This document shows, piece by piece, positions 61,184-64,000 of a stretch of DNA of 64,000 nucleotides. The stretch comes from Gordonia hydrophobica NBRC 16057. Its GTDB lineage: Bacteria; Actinomycetota; Actinomycetes; Mycobacteriales; Mycobacteriaceae. The first letter of the stretch is position 1; the number at the start of each line of letters is the position of its first letter. The stretch spans positions 79,896 to 143,895 of the forward strand of contig NZ_BCWU01000012.1 in the NCBI RefSeq assembly GCF_001592365.1. The letters are read 5' to 3'. The notes below the pieces were generated by a model that was given only the letters and a program-made list of their open reading frames with translations, made no database searches and had not been told where the DNA came from. The position numbers were made by a program, and so were the translations under genes.

Positions 61184-62658
61184 CCGAGACGCAGAACGTG
61201 GTGGTTCCGGCGCTGCCACAATCACGCGCGGCCGCGGCGCCCGAGGCGCCCGCCGTCGACGACGATCGCCTCAGTCTGACCAACCGCGAGTTCGAGTCCG
61301 CGGTCGCAACCGCTGCCCGTCGACTGCGCGACGCGGGCGTCGGTCCGGGCGGTGTGGTTGGCGTGCTCCTGCCGAACCGGGTGGAGCTGGTCGTGGCGCT
61401 GTTCGCCGCATGGCGGCTCGGGGCCGCCGTCACGCCGGTCAACCCGGCCCTCGCCGATCAAGAGGCCGAGTTTCAGATCCGGGACGCCGGAGTCCGGGTG
61501 TTGGTCACCGACAGTGAGGTCAGCATCCCTGACGTCTCTCTGATCACCTGCGACGAGTTGCTCGCGGCGTCGTCTGGTGCCGCCGATCCGGTCTCCGTCT
61601 CCGGGACCGACCTCGCGCTTCTCATCTACACCGCAGGCACCACGGGAACCCCGAAGGGGGTGATGATCACTCACGGGAACATCGACGCGATGACGGCGAC
61701 CTTCGTCGACCACTTCCAGTTCACCGACGCCGAACACAGTCTGCTGGTCCTGCCGCTGTTCCACGCGAACGGCGTGGTGCTCGGTGTGCTCAGTCCGCTT
61801 CGGGCAGGTGGGTGCGCCACGATCGTCGGACGGTTCCGTCCCGAACAGTTCTTCCCCGCTGTCGAGAAGCACCGGCCAACCTACTTCTCGGCGGTGCCCG
61901 CGATCTACGCGATGCTCTCGGCGCTGCCCGACGATGTGGTTCCGGATACCGGTTCCCTACGGTTCGGCATCTGTGGCGCCGCGCCGATGCCCACCGATCT
62001 CATCGAGCGGTTCGAGACCCGCTTCCAGGTCCCGATCGTGGAGGGGTACGGGCTGTCCGAGACGACCACCGCGTCTGCGATCAATCCGCTCGTCGGCCTG
62101 CGGAAGCCGGGAACAGTCGGTCCCCCGCTCCCCGGTCAGCGGATCCGGATCGTCGACCATGAACTCAACGACGTCGAGCCAGGTCAGACGGGAGAGGTCT
62201 TGATCGCCGGCGACGTCGTGATGGCCGGCTACCTCAATCGCCCCGAGGCCACGGCCGACACCATCGTCGACGGCTGGCTCCGAACAGGCGACGTGGGTCG
62301 CCTCGACGAGGACGGCTATCTCCAGCTGGTCGACCGGGTGAAGGACATGATCATCAGGGGCGGCGAGAACATCTATCCGAAGGAGATCGAAGCACAGATC
62401 TATCACAACGACGGAGTGTTCGAAGCCGCCGTCATCGGCCGCCCTCACGACGTCTTAGGCGAGATCCCCGTGGCGTACCTCTCCCTCCGGGAGGGCGCGA
62501 CAGTGACGCCCTCCGAGATCGAGGCCGACCTGAAGCAGCGCCTGGCACTGATCAAGGTCCCCGTGGAGATCACCGTCCTCGACGACGTCCCGAAGAACCC
62601 GGTAGGCAAGATAGACAAACCCGCCCTCCGCCGCCTGGACGCGGCCCGAACAAAATAG
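61180..62658 (+). CDS. AMP-dependent acyl-CoA synthetase
   Basis: 492 residues; ATG overlaps the preceding stop. ANL motifs: LLIYTAGTTGTPKGVMITHGNI (P-loop), VEGYGLSETTTASAINP, GWLRTGDVGRLDEDGYLQLVDRVKDMIIRGGENIYPKEIE, and the C-terminal catalytic lysine in PKNPVGKIDKPALRRL. It is of the medium/short-chain FadD type. The first 30 residues are shorter and less conserved than usual. It presumably activates the carboxylic substrate processed by the two dehydrogenases of this operon. The last 30 bases are AT-richer and end at the start of the repeat array. Confidence 0.92.
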   Translation: MTETQNVVVPALPQSRAAAAPEAPAVDDDRLSLTNREFESAVATAARRLRDAGVGPGGVVGVLLPNRVELVVALFAAWRLGAAVTPVNPALADQEAEFQIRDAGVRVLVTDSEVSIPDVSLITCDELLAASSGAADPVSVSGTDLALLIYTAGTTGTPKGVMITHGNIDAMTATFVDHFQFTDAEHSLLVLPLFHANGVVLGVLSPLRAGGCATIVGRFRPEQFFPAVEKHRPTYFSAVPAIYAMLSALPDDVVPDTGSLRFGICGAAPMPTDLIERFETRFQVPIVEGYGLSETTTASAINPLVGLRKPGTVGPPLPGQRIRIVDHELNDVEPGQTGEVLIAGDVVMAGYLNRPEATADTIVDGWLRTGDVGRLDEDGYLQLVDRVKDMIIRGGENIYPKEIEAQIYHNDGVFEAAVIGRPHDVLGEIPVAYLSLREGATVTPSEIEADLKQRLALIKVPVEITVLDDVPKNPVGKIDKPALRRLDAARTK

Positions 62659-62689
62659 CGACACCGCCGTCGAGCTCGACGCCGCTGCA

Positions 62690-63780
62690 CCCTCTAAGTT
62701 GGTCGAGTTCGACGCCGCTGCTCCCCTTACGTTGGTCGAGTTCGACGCCGCGAACGCAGTGAGCGTCGACGAGAATCGAGACCGCCGCAGGCTGGGGCTG
62801 GACAACACGCATATCCAGCCGGGCGTCCGAGGCGATCTCGATACGCCGCTTGCTCGCTCCGCTCCCAGGCAGCTACTCGATCAACGTACGGGGACGCCTA
62901 CCCATACGTTGGTCGAGTTCGACGCCGCGAACGCAGTGAGCGTCGCCGAGAATCGAGACCGCCGCAGGCACCCCGCTGAAGAACACGCATATCCAGCCGG
63001 GCGTCCGAGGCGATCTCGATACGCCGCTTGCTCGCTCCGCTCCCAGGCAGCTACTCGATCAACGTACGGGGACGCCTACCCATACGTTGGTCGAGTTCGA
63101 GTGGACGCCTCCCCGACGTTGGTCGAGTTCAACGCCGCGAACGCAGTGAGCGTCGCCGAGAATCGAGACCGCCGCAGGCACCCGCTGAAACACCCGCATA
63201 CCCAGCCGGGCGTCCGAGGCGATCTCGATACGCAGCTTGCTCGCTCCGCTCCCAGGCAGCTACTCGATCAACGTACGGGACGTTGGTCGAGTTCGAGGGG
63301 ACGCCTCCCCCTCCACGTTGGTCGAGTTCAACGCCGCGAACGTAGTGAGCGTCGACGAGAATCGAGACCGCCGCAGGCACCCGCTGAAACACCCGCATAT
63401 CCAGCCGGGCGTTCGCGGCGATCTCGATACGCAGCTTGCTCGCTGCGCTCCCAGGCCGCTACTCGATCAACGTAAAGGGGACGCCTCCCCCTCCACGTTG
63501 GTCGAGTTCGCCGCCGCGAACGTAGTGAGCGCCGACGAGAATCGAGACCGCCGCGGGCTGGGGCTCGTGCGCACGCTTGTCCAGTCGGGCGTCCGCGGCG
63601 ATCTCGATACGCAGCTTGCTCGCTGCGCTCGCAGGCGGCTACTCGATCAACGTAGGGGCGGGCCACTCGATCACCGTCGAGACGGGCTACGCGATCAACG
63701 TAGAGGTGCGGCTACTCGATCAACGTGTGGGACGGGGTACTCGATCACCGTAAGGCGCGATCAACGTGAGGGGGCAATCA
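62690..63780. repeat. Tandem array of palindromic interspersed repeats (about five units of roughly 200 bp)
   Basis: The unit is: ACGTTGGTCGAGTTC(G/A)ACGCCGCGAACG(C/T)AGTGAGCG, then GAGAATCGAGACCGCCGCAGGC, about 45 variable bases with CA(T/C)ATCCAGCCGGGCGT, then CGATCTCGATACGC(C/A)GCTTGCTCGCT(C/G)CGCTC...CTACTCGATCAACGTA. Units begin near 62710/62735, 62909, 63085/63112, 63317 and 63498. The first and last parts are mutually similar in inverted orientation, so each unit can fold into a hairpin. After 63655 only short fragments (CTCGATCAACGT) recur. The array is GC-rich and open in several frames, but those frames are repeat artefacts. Related copies occur at 14.9-15.6 kb. Confidence 0.9.
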
Positions 63781-63818
63781 ACGTCGGGCCGCCGCCGGGT
63801 GCCGGCCCGGGGAATGCA

Positions 63819-63852
63819 GGGGAGCCCCCGACCATACGGTCGGGGGCTCCCC
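63819..63852 (-). terminator. rRNA operon terminator
   Basis: A perfect 15-bp stem GGGGAGCCCCCGACC (63819-63833) / GGTCGGGGGCTCCCC (63838-63852) with the loop ATAC, 10 bases downstream of the 5S rRNA 3' end on the minus strand. Confidence 0.9.
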
Positions 63853-63862
63853 GGGAATGTTG

Positions 63863-63981
63863 TGTTCGGCGGTGTCCTACTCTCCCACACCCATTACAGT
63901 GCAGTACCATCGGCGCAGGTGGGCTTAGCTTCCGGGTTCGGAATGGGACCGGGCGTTTCCCCACCGCTATAGCCGCCGTAA
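63863..63981 (-). rRNA. rrf: 5S ribosomal RNA
   Basis: On the minus strand the sequence begins TTACGGCGGCTATAGCGG (5' end near 63981) and contains the universal CCCGGTCCCATTCCGAACCC and GAAGCTAAGCCCACC segments. It closes with GGGAGAGTAGGACACCGCCGAACA (3' end near 63863), which pairs with the 5' end. The length of about 119 nt is normal. The 23S gene should lie beyond the right edge, so the rrn operon is read leftward. The exact ends may differ by one to three bases. Confidence 0.96.
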
Positions 63982-64000
63982 CTCTATGAAACTGTGAGCC

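Noticed and set aside
62690..63780. CRISPR array
   Set aside because: Units are about 200 bp, palindromic and lack short uniform repeats separated by unique 30-40 bp spacers; no cas genes are present anywhere in the window.
62699..63989. Open frames through the repeat array and the 5S gene
   Set aside because: Their translations repeat the DNA repeat (RRSRYAACSLRSQAATRS and similar) and run into a rRNA gene and its terminator.

Overview
The window is high-GC chromosomal DNA of a mycolic-acid actinobacterium (order Mycobacteriales). Gordonia or a close relative is my best guess. The evidence is actinobacterial codon use with many GTG starts, the gene set lpqU-eno-ftsB-DUF501-ppx and mazG/mfd (the block Rv1020-Rv1026 in Mycobacterium tuberculosis), a DesA3-type desaturase with its reductase, a mycofactocin-type SDR, and GC-rich interspersed repeats. 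I identified it from protein families alone; no database search was run.

Layout. 1-3.1 kb: two paralogous secreted serine hydrolases (beta-lactamase fold), the first cut by the left edge, then a membrane Ser/Thr kinase. 3.2-6.3 kb: a TetR regulator divergent from a flavin/2Fe-2S reductase and a DesA3-like acyl desaturase; the desaturase carries an apparent one-base insertion near its N terminus. 6.4-22.1 kb: a catabolic region rich in flavin enzymes. It holds a LimB-like FMN monooxygenase, an SRPBCC protein, a flavin reductase and RibBA (plus strand); a LuxR regulator, an HpaB-family flavoprotein and a double-HTH (XRE+TetR) regulator (minus strand); an acyl-CoA synthetase; a second flavin reductase with a SnoaL-like protein; a giant LuxR ATPase regulator; an SDR; and an acyl-CoA-dehydrogenase-like oxygenase. 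Three copies of the palindrome TTAG-N5-CTAA sit in upstream regions of this cluster. 22.3-26.2 kb: recQ, an AbiEi/DUF559 gene bracketed by two copies of a roughly 75-bp palindromic element, and a DUF4395 membrane protein.

26.2-37.3 kb: ppx, DUF501, ftsB-like, eno and lpqU on the minus strand, then the plus-strand efeUOB ferrous-iron uptake operon, a solute-binding lipoprotein, a lipoprotein hydrolase and two small membrane proteins. 37.4-41.15 kb: an anomalous, less GC-rich segment with two small orphan genes and a 1025-residue PLD-nuclease/helicase/DUF3427 protein, probably a defence gene. 41.2-49.6 kb: mazG, acs, a LysR/DapA-like pair, a Fic AMPylase, an AraC regulator (with a third copy of the palindromic element upstream) and a mycothiol-isomerase-like protein. 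49.6-57.6 kb: mfd, then a copper-linked set (DyP peroxidase, PCu(A)C chaperone, membrane protein), a GNAT acetyltransferase and an amino-acid permease. 57.6-62.7 kb: two TetR regulators and an operon of SDR, saccharopine-dehydrogenase-like protein and acyl-CoA synthetase. 62.7-63.8 kb: a tandem array of interspersed repeats. Right edge: the rrn terminator and 5S rRNA on the minus strand, so the rest of the rRNA operon lies beyond the window.

How it works together. The 6-22 kb region looks like a pathway in which CoA ligation, two-component flavin monooxygenation and dehydrogenation act on a hydrophobic or terpenoid/aromatic substrate, with flavin supply (RibBA and two reductases) built in. 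The TetR-controlled operon at 59-62.7 kb looks like a second acyl-CoA catabolic unit. Compared with the mycobacterial arrangement, the mfd-mazG-lpqU-eno neighbourhood is broken by the efe operon and the helicase segment between lpqU and mazG, by the acs-to-AraC block between mazG and mfd, and by the copper genes between mfd and its TetR neighbour.
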